Program-made: the position numbers and the translations under genes
The notes under the pieces: generated by a model
Seen by the model: only the letters and a program-made list of their open reading frames with translations
Database searches by the model: none
Told to the model about the DNA's origin: nothing
Origin: UBA5862 sp002408105
GTDB taxonomy: Bacteria; Pseudomonadota; Gammaproteobacteria; Pseudomonadales; UBA5862
Direction of reading: 5' to 3'
Length of the DNA: 21,729 bases
Assembly: GCA_034189125.1 (NCBI GenBank)
Contig: JAXHVB010000142.1
Span: 1 to 21,729, forward strand
Shown here: in pieces, positions 7,704 to 14,892 of the stretch
How the letters are laid out: each line of letters opens with the position of its first letter
Position numbering within the stretch: the stretch's first letter is position 1

Positions 7704-8107
7704 AGACCCCGTGCCGCATCGAGGTGCCGGCGAACCTGGTACAGGTCTGCGACTTGGCCACCGAGCATGCGCTGCATGGGCGTCTGGCCCTGGAACAACA
7801 ACGCGCTGTTGGGGCGGTGCACCCATTGGTCTGCGGCTTCCGGGTCTGGTAGCAGCACCTGTAGGGTTTTGTAAATCCCAAACAGATACGACAGCCGTTC
7901 CAGGGTGTTGGGCCCAAGCCTGGCGTTGTTCGGGTTGGCGCGCCAGCGCATGTAGGTGGGGTGAGACACGCCCAGCAGGGTTTCCGCATTGGCGTGGCTC
8001 AGGCGCCAGGCCGTCGCGATGCGAAAAAAAGTGCGCAACGCCGCACCCGCCTGTTCTGACGGCGCGACTGCGTGGTTGTTCAGTGCGAGATTGGCAGACT
8101 GTTTCAT
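7694..8107 (-). CDS. Xre/MbcA/ParS-type antitoxin
   Basis: A 137-residue antitoxin expected to bind and block the RES toxin and to repress the locus. The N-terminal half (about residues 22-80) has an Xre-like helix-turn-helix region including AETLLGVSHPTYMRWR. The C-terminal half is a DUF2384-like toxin-binding domain: a leucine-rich helix near 80-87, then LFQGQTPMQRMLGGQVADLYQVRRHLDAARG (split here at 104-123 and 124-134), with the typical arrangement G-x-T-P-x-x-M-L and the end at DAARG. There is no clear ribosome site ahead of the ATG at 8107. A nested inverted repeat lies just upstream and probably serves as its operator. The stop codon lies inside the start of the toxin frame, so translation of the two is likely coupled. 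Confidence 0.9.
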   Translation of the reverse strand: MKQSANLALNNHAVAPSEQAGAALRTFFRIATAWRLSHANAETLLGVSHPTYMRWRANPNNARLGPNTLERLSYLFGIYKTLQVLLPDPEAADQWVHRPNSALLFQGQTPMQRMLGGQVADLYQVRRHLDAARGLWS

Positions 8108-8110
8108 TGC

Positions 8111-8149
8111 ATCAAATGATACATCAATAACGAATGTGTATCATTTGAT
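8111..8149. promoter_or_regulatory. nested palindromic operator of the RES/Xre pair
   Basis: ATCAAATGATACA (8111-8123) and TGTATCATTTGAT (8137-8149) form a perfect 13-base inverted repeat around a 13-base spacer. Each arm is itself a dyad (ATCA, two bases, TGAT), so the site contains two small palindromes 26 bases apart, as expected for two antitoxin dimers on one face region of the helix. It starts three bases upstream of the antitoxin ATG, and its right arm includes the stop codon of the preceding gene. Autoregulation is inferred from the family and the position. Confidence 0.75.
8117..8145 (-). promoter_or_regulatory. possible antitoxin promoter inside the operator
   Basis: On the minus strand a TATCAT box (five of six to -10) lies nine bases before the antitoxin ATG, with ATGATA 17 bases further upstream as a four-of-six -35. 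Both boxes fall in the operator arms. The expected start of transcription is then at or next to the ATG, which would give a leaderless or nearly leaderless message and would fit the missing ribosome site. Weak evidence: the boxes are made of the same bases as the operator. Confidence 0.3.
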
Positions 8150-8536
8150 ATCAATCGCTTCGCTGGGTTCATTGCGCCACAACCACAGGGCATGGATGCC
8201 GAGTGCGATGGCCGCAAGCCACTCAACCACGGCCAACTGCACGAGCAGAGACGAGGTCGAGTATGCCAGCAGTGTTGCGGAACGGGTCAACGCGATGCAC
8301 AGCGAGAAAATTGCGCTGAACACCAGGGCGCCGAGGCGCAGCCGCGGAATCCAGCCACACCACAGCATTGCGAGGCCGACGCCGAGATCCAGGCCGCCGT
8401 AGATGGTGATGAACTCGGCGCGGGCGGTATCGGATTGCAGTAGGTAATCGATGCCTCCGGCGGCGATCTCTGGGGCCGCCAGACACCAGAAGCCAAGGCC
8501 AAGGTAGATCAAGCCGAAGGGCATCAGTGTCCACAT
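8141..8536 (-). CDS. DUF4345-like small membrane protein
   Basis: A 131-residue inner-membrane protein with about four membrane segments (near residues 4-22, 43-62, 67-87 and 95-118). The motif IYGGLDLGVGLAMLWCG at about 44-60 is the YGG-x-x-x-G-x-G signature I associate with DUF4345, a family without an established function. The ATG at 8536 has AGGAG upstream at a suitable distance. It begins 30 bases after the bactofilin-like gene, so the two are probably cotranscribed. Its last codons (ATC AAA TGA) lie within the operator arm of the toxin-antitoxin pair. Confidence 0.75.
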   Translation of the reverse strand: MWTLMPFGLIYLGLGFWCLAAPEIAAGGIDYLLQSDTARAEFITIYGGLDLGVGLAMLWCGWIPRLRLGALVFSAIFSLCIALTRSATLLAYSTSSLLVQLAVVEWLAAIALGIHALWLWRNEPSEAIDIK

Positions 8537-8566
8537 GGGGTGCTCCTGTTCTGGGTTGGGACTGGT

Positions 8567-9745
8567 TCAGCCATCCTGGGGCTGGGCCGGGCTCGGTGGT
8601 GCAGGGGGCTGGCGGGTGCGCGCTTTGAGAACCAGGGCCTGCACGAGTCCGCCGAGGCCCATCAGCAACACCCCTGTCCAAAGTGCGCGTCCGACCCAAG
8701 GAATGCCACCGAGCAGTGCCACTGCCGCCAGTACTCCGGTGAAGGCCAGGGTTCGAAGCACCCATCCAGGGGCTCGAGGCCCCACGCGGCGCAGCAGTAC
8801 GTCTGCCAACCAGAAGAGGCCCACATAAACACCGGCAAGCAGCCACAGCGGGTACAGCAACGCCGCCGTGATTGCGCCGATCCAGCCGATCGGGATCCAA
8901 AGCAGGAGCAACACGGTGGCCGGCGGCACCGCAGCGGCGATCAGGCCGAGCCCCAGGGCTCGCAGCACGCCTCGGTCGATGCCGGCCACGGTGGCACTGA
9001 TCGGCTCTGGGAGTTTCCACGCGAGCAGGGCGGCGACGAGCAGCACGCCGATCCAGTGCGCTGCCCCAGGCCACCGGTTTGTGTCCGCCCCGTCCGATGA
9101 CGGGTGCAGTGGGTCGATGCGGGTCTGGGTGACAGCGCCGCCGATGGCGGCGCCCTTCACGTCGACTTCACCGGGGGATTCCAGTACAAGGTCCCCACCG
9201 ATGGTGGCGCCTGTCAGGTCTACGCTTTCGGCCCGCACATGCAGGTTGCCGTCGACTGTGCCATCGATCTGAACCCGACGGGCGAACACCCGCAGGTCGC
9301 CAACAATGCGCCCGTGCATTGCCACTGTGCGCCCTGTGAGCAAGGCACCGCCCCCGACCTCGGTGTTTTCTCGCACTTCAATCTCGGCCGCGGCCGCCAG
9401 CAGGTGGTCGCTGACCTCGGCTTGAACCACAAGGGTGCGTCCTGCAGCGCGAAGGTCATCCGTGATGGTGCCGCCGATTTCCGCTTGCCCTGCGGCAACG
9501 GTGAGGTCGCCAACGATCAGGCCGTCGGACTGGAGATCGAGGGCCAGGGCGTACAGGTCGCCTTCGACGCTTGAGCCGACCCGAATGTCCCGGCCCATTG
9601 CATAGAGGTCGTCTGCAGCGGGGGTGAGCCGTTCGATGGACTCTGCCCACTGAAGTTGTAGGGCACAGGCGGCGGTCGACAGGATCATCAGGGCCGAGGC
9701 GACGAGAACGCCTTGCCATCTGAGACCAAGTTGGCGGCTAACCAT
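8567..9745 (-). CDS. exported bactofilin-like repeat protein with membrane domain
   Basis: A 392-residue protein with two parts. Residues 1-28 look like a signal peptide (RWQGVLVASALMILSTAACA). Residues about 45-210 are short repeats in which hydrophobic pairs alternate with glycine and small polar residues, such as VEGDLYALA, IVGDLTVAAG, IVGDLRVFAR, VDGNLHVRAE and IGGDLVLES; this is the beta-helix pattern of polymer-forming (bactofilin, DUF583) domains. Residues 229-374 hold about five membrane segments, and the tail is rich in Pro, Ala and Gln. So the repeat domain would face the periplasm, unlike the cytoplasmic classical bactofilins. Start choice: ATG at 9745 with GAGGGA eleven bases upstream; ATG at 9769 is possible and would lengthen the N terminus by eight residues. 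It follows tetR on the same strand by about 100 bases. Function unknown. Confidence 0.8.
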   Translation of the reverse strand: MVSRQLGLRWQGVLVASALMILSTAACALQLQWAESIERLTPAADDLYAMGRDIRVGSSVEGDLYALALDLQSDGLIVGDLTVAAGQAEIGGTITDDLRAAGRTLVVQAEVSDHLLAAAAEIEVRENTEVGGGALLTGRTVAMHGRIVGDLRVFARRVQIDGTVDGNLHVRAESVDLTGATIGGDLVLESPGEVDVKGAAIGGAVTQTRIDPLHPSSDGADTNRWPGAAHWIGVLLVAALLAWKLPEPISATVAGIDRGVLRALGLGLIAAAVPPATVLLLLWIPIGWIGAITAALLYPLWLLAGVYVGLFWLADVLLRRVGPRAPGWVLRTLAFTGVLAAVALLGGIPWVGRALWTGVLLMGLGGLVQALVLKARTRQPPAPPSPAQPQDG

Positions 9746-9848
9746 CGCGTCTATGGTCCCTCGTGACATTGGGTTGGCGGAGACTGGCAGGGCCTTGATT
9801 GTGCGGGTTTTGGGCACAGGTGCAAGCCGGCGTGCCGGAGCGGGACGA

Positions 9849-10496
9849 TCAGGGACGGGTCAGGCCGCGCAGCAAGAGGTGCATCGACTCGCTTGCGAGC
9901 CCTTGCACCTCTTGCGGACTCCAGTCGGGGCAGATGGCGCGCCCGATGTGGGCCAGGCCATGGACCAACGCCCAGGCGGTGTTCGCGGCGGCTTCGGCGT
10001 TATCCACATTGAATACACCCTGGTCGATGCCTTGTTGAATCACCTCCACCAGTACCGCGAACGACATGTCTCCAGCGCGGTGCAACGCGTCATGGCTGCC
10101 TTGACGCAGGAGCGGGCCGAACATGAGGTCGAACAACTCCGGTTGGCCCAGAGCAAATTCCAGATACGACAACCCGGCCGCCCGCAACTGACTCTCGGGG
10201 TTGGGATCCGCTTCGGCAATGGCTCGGAGATTGGCCTCACGAAGCCGCCCGAACCCCTCTACCGCCAGGGCTTGCAGCAGTGCTTCTTTGTCTTTGAAAT
10301 GCCGGTACGGCGCGGTGGGTGAGACGCCGATCTCACGCGCGAGTGCACGCAAGCTCAGGTGCTTGAGCCCATCCTTGCGCAGGTGGTCCAGCGCTAGCGT
10401 ACACAGAGTTTGGCGCAGATTGCCGTGGTGGTAATCGCGACTGGAGTCGGGGTTGGGCATTGCGGCTGAGACCTGCACCAGCTTGGCGAAGTTCAT
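9849..10496 (-). CDS. TetR/AcrR family repressor of the RND pump
   Basis: A transcription factor of up to 215 residues. The N-terminal DNA-binding region has LSLRALAREIGVSPTAPYRHF (helix-turn-helix, with the recognition helix at SPTAPYRHF) followed by KDKEALLQALA. The C-terminal part is an all-helical ligand and dimer domain of the WHG (TetR_C_33) kind, with the phrase AWALVHGLAHIG near residue 181. It is divergent from the RND genes with a 142-base gap containing a perfect palindrome, the classic layout of a local repressor. The ATG at 10496 is given; an in-frame ATG at 10460 (protein 203 residues, starting MPNPDSSRDYHHGN) is equally likely, as neither has a strong ribosome site. The ligand is unknown. 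Confidence 0.9.
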   Translation of the reverse strand: MNFAKLVQVSAAMPNPDSSRDYHHGNLRQTLCTLALDHLRKDGLKHLSLRALAREIGVSPTAPYRHFKDKEALLQALAVEGFGRLREANLRAIAEADPNPESQLRAAGLSYLEFALGQPELFDLMFGPLLRQGSHDALHRAGDMSFAVLVEVIQQGIDQGVFNVDNAEAAANTAWALVHGLAHIGRAICPDWSPQEVQGLASESMHLLLRGLTRP

Positions 10497-10525
10497 TTCA
10501 TGGTAGCAAACTGTCGGGCTTAATG

Positions 10526-10555
10526 TTGACGCTGCTTATATTGGGCCGCTATCAT
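10526..10555 (+). promoter_or_regulatory. promoter of the RND efflux genes
   Basis: TTGACG (10526-10531, five of six) and TATCAT (10550-10555, five of six) are 18 bases apart. Transcription should start near 10562, inside the 16-base palindrome, so a bound repressor would block initiation. Leader length is about 75 bases before the ATG at 10639, which has AGGAG seven bases upstream. Confidence 0.6.
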
Positions 10556-10563
10556 GTTTGCAA
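10535..10563 (-). promoter_or_regulatory. promoter of tetR
   Basis: On the minus strand TTGCAA (10558-10563, four of six) and TATAAG (10535-10540, five of six) are 17 bases apart, reading toward tetR. The -35 element overlaps the left part of the palindrome at 10560-10575, so the repressor would also control its own gene. The two divergent promoters interlock. Confidence 0.55.
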
Positions 10564-10575
10564 TGTTAACATTGC
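10560..10575. promoter_or_regulatory. likely TetR operator (perfect 16-bp palindrome)
   Basis: GCAATGTTAACATTGC is a perfect palindrome. It overlaps the expected start point of the RND promoter and the -35 of the tetR promoter. A partial copy of its left half, AATGTTGAC, recurs at 10522-10530 beside the RND -35, and could be a second weaker contact. Binding by the adjacent TetR protein is inferred from position and symmetry. Confidence 0.75.
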
Positions 10576-10638
10576 GCTGACCCGCCACCTCGGACATGGG
10601 TCGAACCCGGGTGGCGCTTAAAAAAAAGGAGACGTGAC

Positions 10639-11781
10639 ATGCACGGCAAGCCATGGAGCCAGGCGGCAACGGGCGCAACCCGACGGGCCACATGTGCGGT
10701 GCGGGGCTGGATTGCACTGGGTTTTCTTGGGTACCTGGCGGTCTGGTTTTTGGCCGCTGGAAAACTGCTTGCCGACGAGGCGATGCGGGTCGCGGTCACC
10801 CCGGTGCGCTATGCCATGGTGACGCGACCGGTCGAAGCCAGTGGGCGTCTGGTCAACCAACACGAATTGACGCTGTCGTTCAAAACCAGCGGCGTCGTTG
10901 CGGCTGTCGAAGTCCATCCTGGCGAACGCGTGGCGGAAGGAGACCTGCTCGCGCGTCTCGATCCTGAAGAAAGCGCCGCCGCCCTGAACCAGGCCGAGGC
11001 GCGTTTCGTCAAGGCCAAGCGGGACCTGGATCGCCTGCAGCGGCTGCGTGGCTCACAGGCAGTCTCGGAAGAACGCTTGCAAAATGCGCTCACCGAATTG
11101 CAGCTGGCCGAAGCTGCACTCACCGTGGCCCGCTACAGTGAGCGCCATTCCACCATCGTTGCCCCCGCCCCAGGCGTGGTCCTGTCGCGCTCGGCAGAGC
11201 CCAGCGAGTGGGTCGGGCCGGGGCAGCCGGTGGTGGCTCTGGGGCTCGACGGGGCGGGCTGGGTCGTTCGTGTCAGCCTCACCGACCGCGAAGTCGTGCG
11301 TGTGTCTCTCGGCGATCCGGCCGATGTGGTGCTCGATGCCTATCCTGGCCAGCGCTGGCGGGGCGTCGTGGTGGAACTGGGAAGCCTGGCACGGGCAACG
11401 GTGGGAACCTTTCCCGCTGAGGTCCAGCTCCTTGATGCGCCGCCCCGACTCAGCAACGGACTGTTTGCCCAGGTCCGGATCGACCCCCAGGATGACCAAC
11501 GCCTTGCGCGTTTGCCTCTGGCCGCTCTCGTGGCGGTGGATGACACCCAGGCCACCTTGTTTCGGGTCGATCCGAAAACCCGACGGGTCCAGTCGGTCAT
11601 GGTGCCAATGGAAGGGTTCGACGACCGCCATTTTTTTGTTAACGATGCGGCTGTGGACCGGCTGGCGCCTGGCGACTGGGTGGTGAGCGCAGGCGCGCAG
11701 TTCTTGCGCCCTGGTGTCGAGGTACAAGCTGAGTTTCCAGACACCATGGCGGCGCCGACAGCCGCTGTGATCTCGCGGTAA
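10639..11781 (+). CDS. RND efflux membrane fusion protein
   Basis: A 380-residue periplasmic adaptor that joins an RND pump to an outer-membrane channel. A hydrophobic segment at about residues 23-45 (WIALGFLGYLAVWFLAAG) is a signal or anchor; there is no lipobox cysteine. The first half of the lipoyl domain (LTLSFKTSGVVAAVEVHPGERVAEG), a short coiled-coil hairpin around 117-170, and the second lipoyl half (TIVAPAPGVVLSRSAEPSEWVGPGQ) are in the usual order. Beta-barrel and membrane-proximal domains follow. The ATG at 10639 has AGGAG seven bases upstream. It lies 36 bases ahead of the permease and is divergent from the TetR gene. Substrate cannot be told. No outer-membrane factor gene is in the window, so a TolC-type channel would be encoded elsewhere. 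Confidence 0.93.
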   Translation: MHGKPWSQAATGATRRATCAVRGWIALGFLGYLAVWFLAAGKLLADEAMRVAVTPVRYAMVTRPVEASGRLVNQHELTLSFKTSGVVAAVEVHPGERVAEGDLLARLDPEESAAALNQAEARFVKAKRDLDRLQRLRGSQAVSEERLQNALTELQLAEAALTVARYSERHSTIVAPAPGVVLSRSAEPSEWVGPGQPVVALGLDGAGWVVRVSLTDREVVRVSLGDPADVVLDAYPGQRWRGVVVELGSLARATVGTFPAEVQLLDAPPRLSNGLFAQVRIDPQDDQRLARLPLAALVAVDDTQATLFRVDPKTRRVQSVMVPMEGFDDRHFFVNDAAVDRLAPGDWVVSAGAQFLRPGVEVQAEFPDTMAAPTAAVISR

Positions 11782-11817
11782 TACGCCAACTTTCCCCTTT
11801 TCCTCGCCCTTGGGTTG

Positions 11818-14800
11818 ATGTCGATGCGTTTGCCTGCACTTGCTTTGAAGTACCATCACTTTGCCTTGGTGCTGTTGGTGCTTGTCTCCGTTTTGGGCAC
11901 GCTGTCTCTGTTGACCATGCCGCGCGCCGAAGACCCTCAATTTGATTTCGCGACTGTGGGCATCTCAGTGGTGCACCCCGGATCCACTCCGGAAGACCTG
12001 GAACGCATGGTGGTGTTCCCGCTGGAAGAAGCGATTCGAGGCCTTGAAGACGTGGATGAGGTGATTGCCTGGGTCCGCAACGGGGGAGCAACGGTGGAGG
12101 CAAGGTTTCTCTATGGCTCCGACCCGGACGAAAAGCTCGAGCGCGTAGAAGCTGCAGTCGGCGGAGTTCGGGACCAACTGCCCCCGGACTTGCTGCACTT
12201 GGATATCGAGAAGCACTCACCGACCAATGTGACCATGTTCATGGCGGCGGTGATGTCAGATGACCGGACCTACGATGACCTTCGCTTGACCGCCGAGCAC
12301 TTGCAGAAGCGTTTCGAACGCCTTGGCGGGGTCAAGAAGGTTGAGGTATGGGGTCATCCTCAAAACGAGGTCCAGGTGCGTCTGCATCCCCAACGGGCTG
12401 CTGCCCATGGTGTGGATGTGCCAGCGGTTGAACGGGCTGTCGCCGGCGCGGCACGCACCGTCCCCGGAGGGCATGTGGACGCGGGGGATGTTCGGTTCAG
12501 CGTCGTGACCAGCGGTCGGTATCGGTCGTTGGATGACATCCGAAAGACCGTGATGCGGGCCGACAGCGGCCATCTTGTTGCCTTGGGTGACATCGCAGAT
12601 GTGGTGCTCGGAGATGCAACCCCGAGCTACCTGACCCGCCACAACGGGCAGCGGGCAGTCTTGGTTGCGGTTCAGCAGCAACTTGGTGCCAACGTCTTGC
12701 CCCTCAGCGCGCAGCTTAGCGCGACGCTTGATCGCTTTGCTGAAGAACACCCCGAATACAGGTTAACGCCGGTGTTCGATCAGGCAGCCGGGGTTGCAGA
12801 GCGCATCGACGGGTTCTTTACCAACCTGCTGCAGGGGCTGGCACTGGTTGGGGCAATTGTGCTGTTGACACTGGGGTTCCGTGCAGCCTGTGTGGTGCTG
12901 TTGACCATCCCGCTGTCGATGCTGACTGGCGTGTTGTTTCTCGACTGGAGCGGATATGGCCTCCAGCAGATGTCCATCGTTGGGCTGGTGATTGCATTGG
13001 GGCTGCTGGTCGACAATGCCATCGTGGTGACAGAGAACATTGCTCGCCATTTGCGTCAGGGTGACTCAAAGACCGCAGCGGCCGTCAAGGGCGCATCCCA
13101 GGTGGGCTGGGCGGTGACAGCCGGCACTTTCACCACAGTGCTGGCCTTCGTACCCATGATTCTGCTCCAAAGCGACACCGGCAGTTTCATTCGATCAATG
13201 CCGGTGGCTGTGGTGGTGACACTGATCGCCTCGCTGTGGGTTGCGCTTACCGTGACCCCGCAGTTCGGGCGAATGCTGCTACAGGAAAAACCAAAAGCCA
13301 CGGCTGCCCCGGGGGCCGGCTCTTCGACGCGCTACACGCGGGCGCTGCAATGGGCGCTCGGCCACCGGTTTCTCGTGTTGGTGGTTGCTGGGCTGGTGTT
13401 TGTGTGCAGTCTCACCCTGTTCCCTCGGGTTGGTTTCAGCCTGTTTCCCAAGGCCGAAAAGGCCCAGTTCATGGTCAATGTCGACCTGCCTGTCAACGCG
13501 AACCTTGATGCCACCCATGCTGTTGCGCTGCATGTCGAAGACCGGCTGCGTGGCTATCCGGAGGTCGAGGCGGTGACCACACACATTGGCCGCGGCAGCC
13601 CAGCGGTGTACTACAACGTGCATCCCAGCAGCGATGCGGCGAATTTTGCCCAGCTGTTCGTCCAGCATCGAGTCGAGGGGCTTGCCGCCCGCAATGAATT
13701 CGTGGCTCGCGTGCGGCAAGACCTTTCCGCAGTGGTCGGTGCCAAGGTGCGTGTTCATGAATTCTCCCAAGGGCCAGGGAGTGAGGCGCCGATTGCACTG
13801 CGCTTGATCGGTGAAGAGTTGGATGTGCTGGAGTCGGTCGCTGCCGAGGTCGCTGCTCGAATGGCGAATGTGTCGGGGGTGGTGAATGTCGACAATCCCC
13901 TGGCTGAACGTGCGGTCGAATTGCGCTCCGTGGTCAACCGGGAAAAAGCCGAGCTTGCAGGATTGGCACCCTGGCAGCTTGACCAGGTGGTGCGTGCCCA
14001 ATTGGCGGGCCTGCAGGTTGCTACCTACCACGACCTCGCCGGTGAGGACTATCCGGTGGTCATTTACTACGGCCACCCCGGGCTCACCCAGGTGAGCCAA
14101 CTCGATGCTGCGCTGGTGCAAACCCCAAGCGGGACGGCCCTGCCATTGCGTCACCTCGTGAACTGGAATCTGGAAATGGCCCCGGCGGCGTTTCAGCGGC
14201 GTGATCGTTCCCGCACTGTGGTGGTGACCGCGGACATCGAGGCTGGCTACCAGACCGCCGCCGTGACCGATGCCGTTCTGGATGCCATTGACCTCAGCGC
14301 CTTTCCGGCAGGAGTCCGCCTGCAACTGGGTGGTGAGCATGAGGAGCGCAGTGAGTCCTTCGGGGGCATGTTGCAGTCGTTGGCCGCCGCAGTGCTTGGT
14401 ATTTTCGCGGTGCTGGTGTTGCAGTTTCGCTCCTTTATTCAGCCATTGGTGGTGTTCGTGGCCGTGCCTTTTGCTGTGACCGGGGCTTTGGTCGGGCTCT
14501 TTGTGACCGGCAACAGCTTCTCTTTTACAGCCTTCGTGGGCCTGACCAGCCTGGTCGGTATCGTGGTGAACAACTCGATCATCCTGGTGGACTATGCCAA
14601 CAACGCCCTGGAGGCGGGTCGCACCCCCGTCGAGGCTGCAGTGTCCGCAGCCCAGGTTCGGCTGCGCCCCATTTTGCTCACCACGGTAACGACCATCGGT
14701 GGGTTGCTGCCCTTGACCCTGAGCGGCAGTTCCATGTGGGCGCCGATGGGCTGGGCAATCATCGGTGGTTTGCTGTTTTCCACTGTGTTGACCTTGTTCA

Positions 14801-14892
14801 TCGTGCCGGTGTTGTATTCGCTGTTTTCTTCACGCCGTGCAGACCCCGTTGCAGGTCCAGAAGCGGATTCAGTGGCGGCCGATTTTCCCTAA
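11818..14892 (+). CDS. RND family efflux permease
   Basis: A 1024-residue inner-membrane proton-driven pump of the AcrB superfamily, the usual size. A first membrane segment (about 10-35) leads into PRAEDPQFDF and a large periplasmic loop. The block of segments in the first half includes GLVIALGLLVDNAIVVTENIARH, where D399 is the proton-relay aspartate; the next residue is Asn rather than the second Asp of AcrB, which is common in other RND subgroups. A matching second half has GLTSLVGIVVNNSIILVDYAN and another cluster of membrane segments near the C terminus. The ATG at 11818 was preferred over the TTG at 11815 and the ATG at 11824; ribosome signals are weak for all three. Part of the TetR-controlled operon with the fusion protein. 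The stop overlaps that of the convergent hydrolase gene. Confidence 0.95.
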   Translation: MSMRLPALALKYHHFALVLLVLVSVLGTLSLLTMPRAEDPQFDFATVGISVVHPGSTPEDLERMVVFPLEEAIRGLEDVDEVIAWVRNGGATVEARFLYGSDPDEKLERVEAAVGGVRDQLPPDLLHLDIEKHSPTNVTMFMAAVMSDDRTYDDLRLTAEHLQKRFERLGGVKKVEVWGHPQNEVQVRLHPQRAAAHGVDVPAVERAVAGAARTVPGGHVDAGDVRFSVVTSGRYRSLDDIRKTVMRADSGHLVALGDIADVVLGDATPSYLTRHNGQRAVLVAVQQQLGANVLPLSAQLSATLDRFAEEHPEYRLTPVFDQAAGVAERIDGFFTNLLQGLALVGAIVLLTLGFRAACVVLLTIPLSMLTGVLFLDWSGYGLQQMSIVGLVIALGLLVDNAIVVTENIARHLRQGDSKTAAAVKGASQVGWAVTAGTFTTVLAFVPMILLQSDTGSFIRSMPVAVVVTLIASLWVALTVTPQFGRMLLQEKPKATAAPGAGSSTRYTRALQWALGHRFLVLVVAGLVFVCSLTLFPRVGFSLFPKAEKAQFMVNVDLPVNANLDATHAVALHVEDRLRGYPEVEAVTTHIGRGSPAVYYNVHPSSDAANFAQLFVQHRVEGLAARNEFVARVRQDLSAVVGAKVRVHEFSQGPGSEAPIALRLIGEELDVLESVAAEVAARMANVSGVVNVDNPLAERAVELRSVVNREKAELAGLAPWQLDQVVRAQLAGLQVATYHDLAGEDYPVVIYYGHPGLTQVSQLDAALVQTPSGTALPLRHLVNWNLEMAPAAFQRRDRSRTVVVTADIEAGYQTAAVTDAVLDAIDLSAFPAGVRLQLGGEHEERSESFGGMLQSLAAAVLGIFAVLVLQFRSFIQPLVVFVAVPFAVTGALVGLFVTGNSFSFTAFVGLTSLVGIVVNNSIILVDYANNALEAGRTPVEAAVSAAQVRLRPILLTTVTTIGGLLPLTLSGSSMWAPMGWAIIGGLLFSTVLTLFIVPVLYSLFSSRRADPVAGPEADSVAADFP

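Noticed and set aside
13279..14340. Minus-strand frame of 353 codons inside the RND permease
   Set aside because: Antisense to conserved permease sequence with no protein-like domain.
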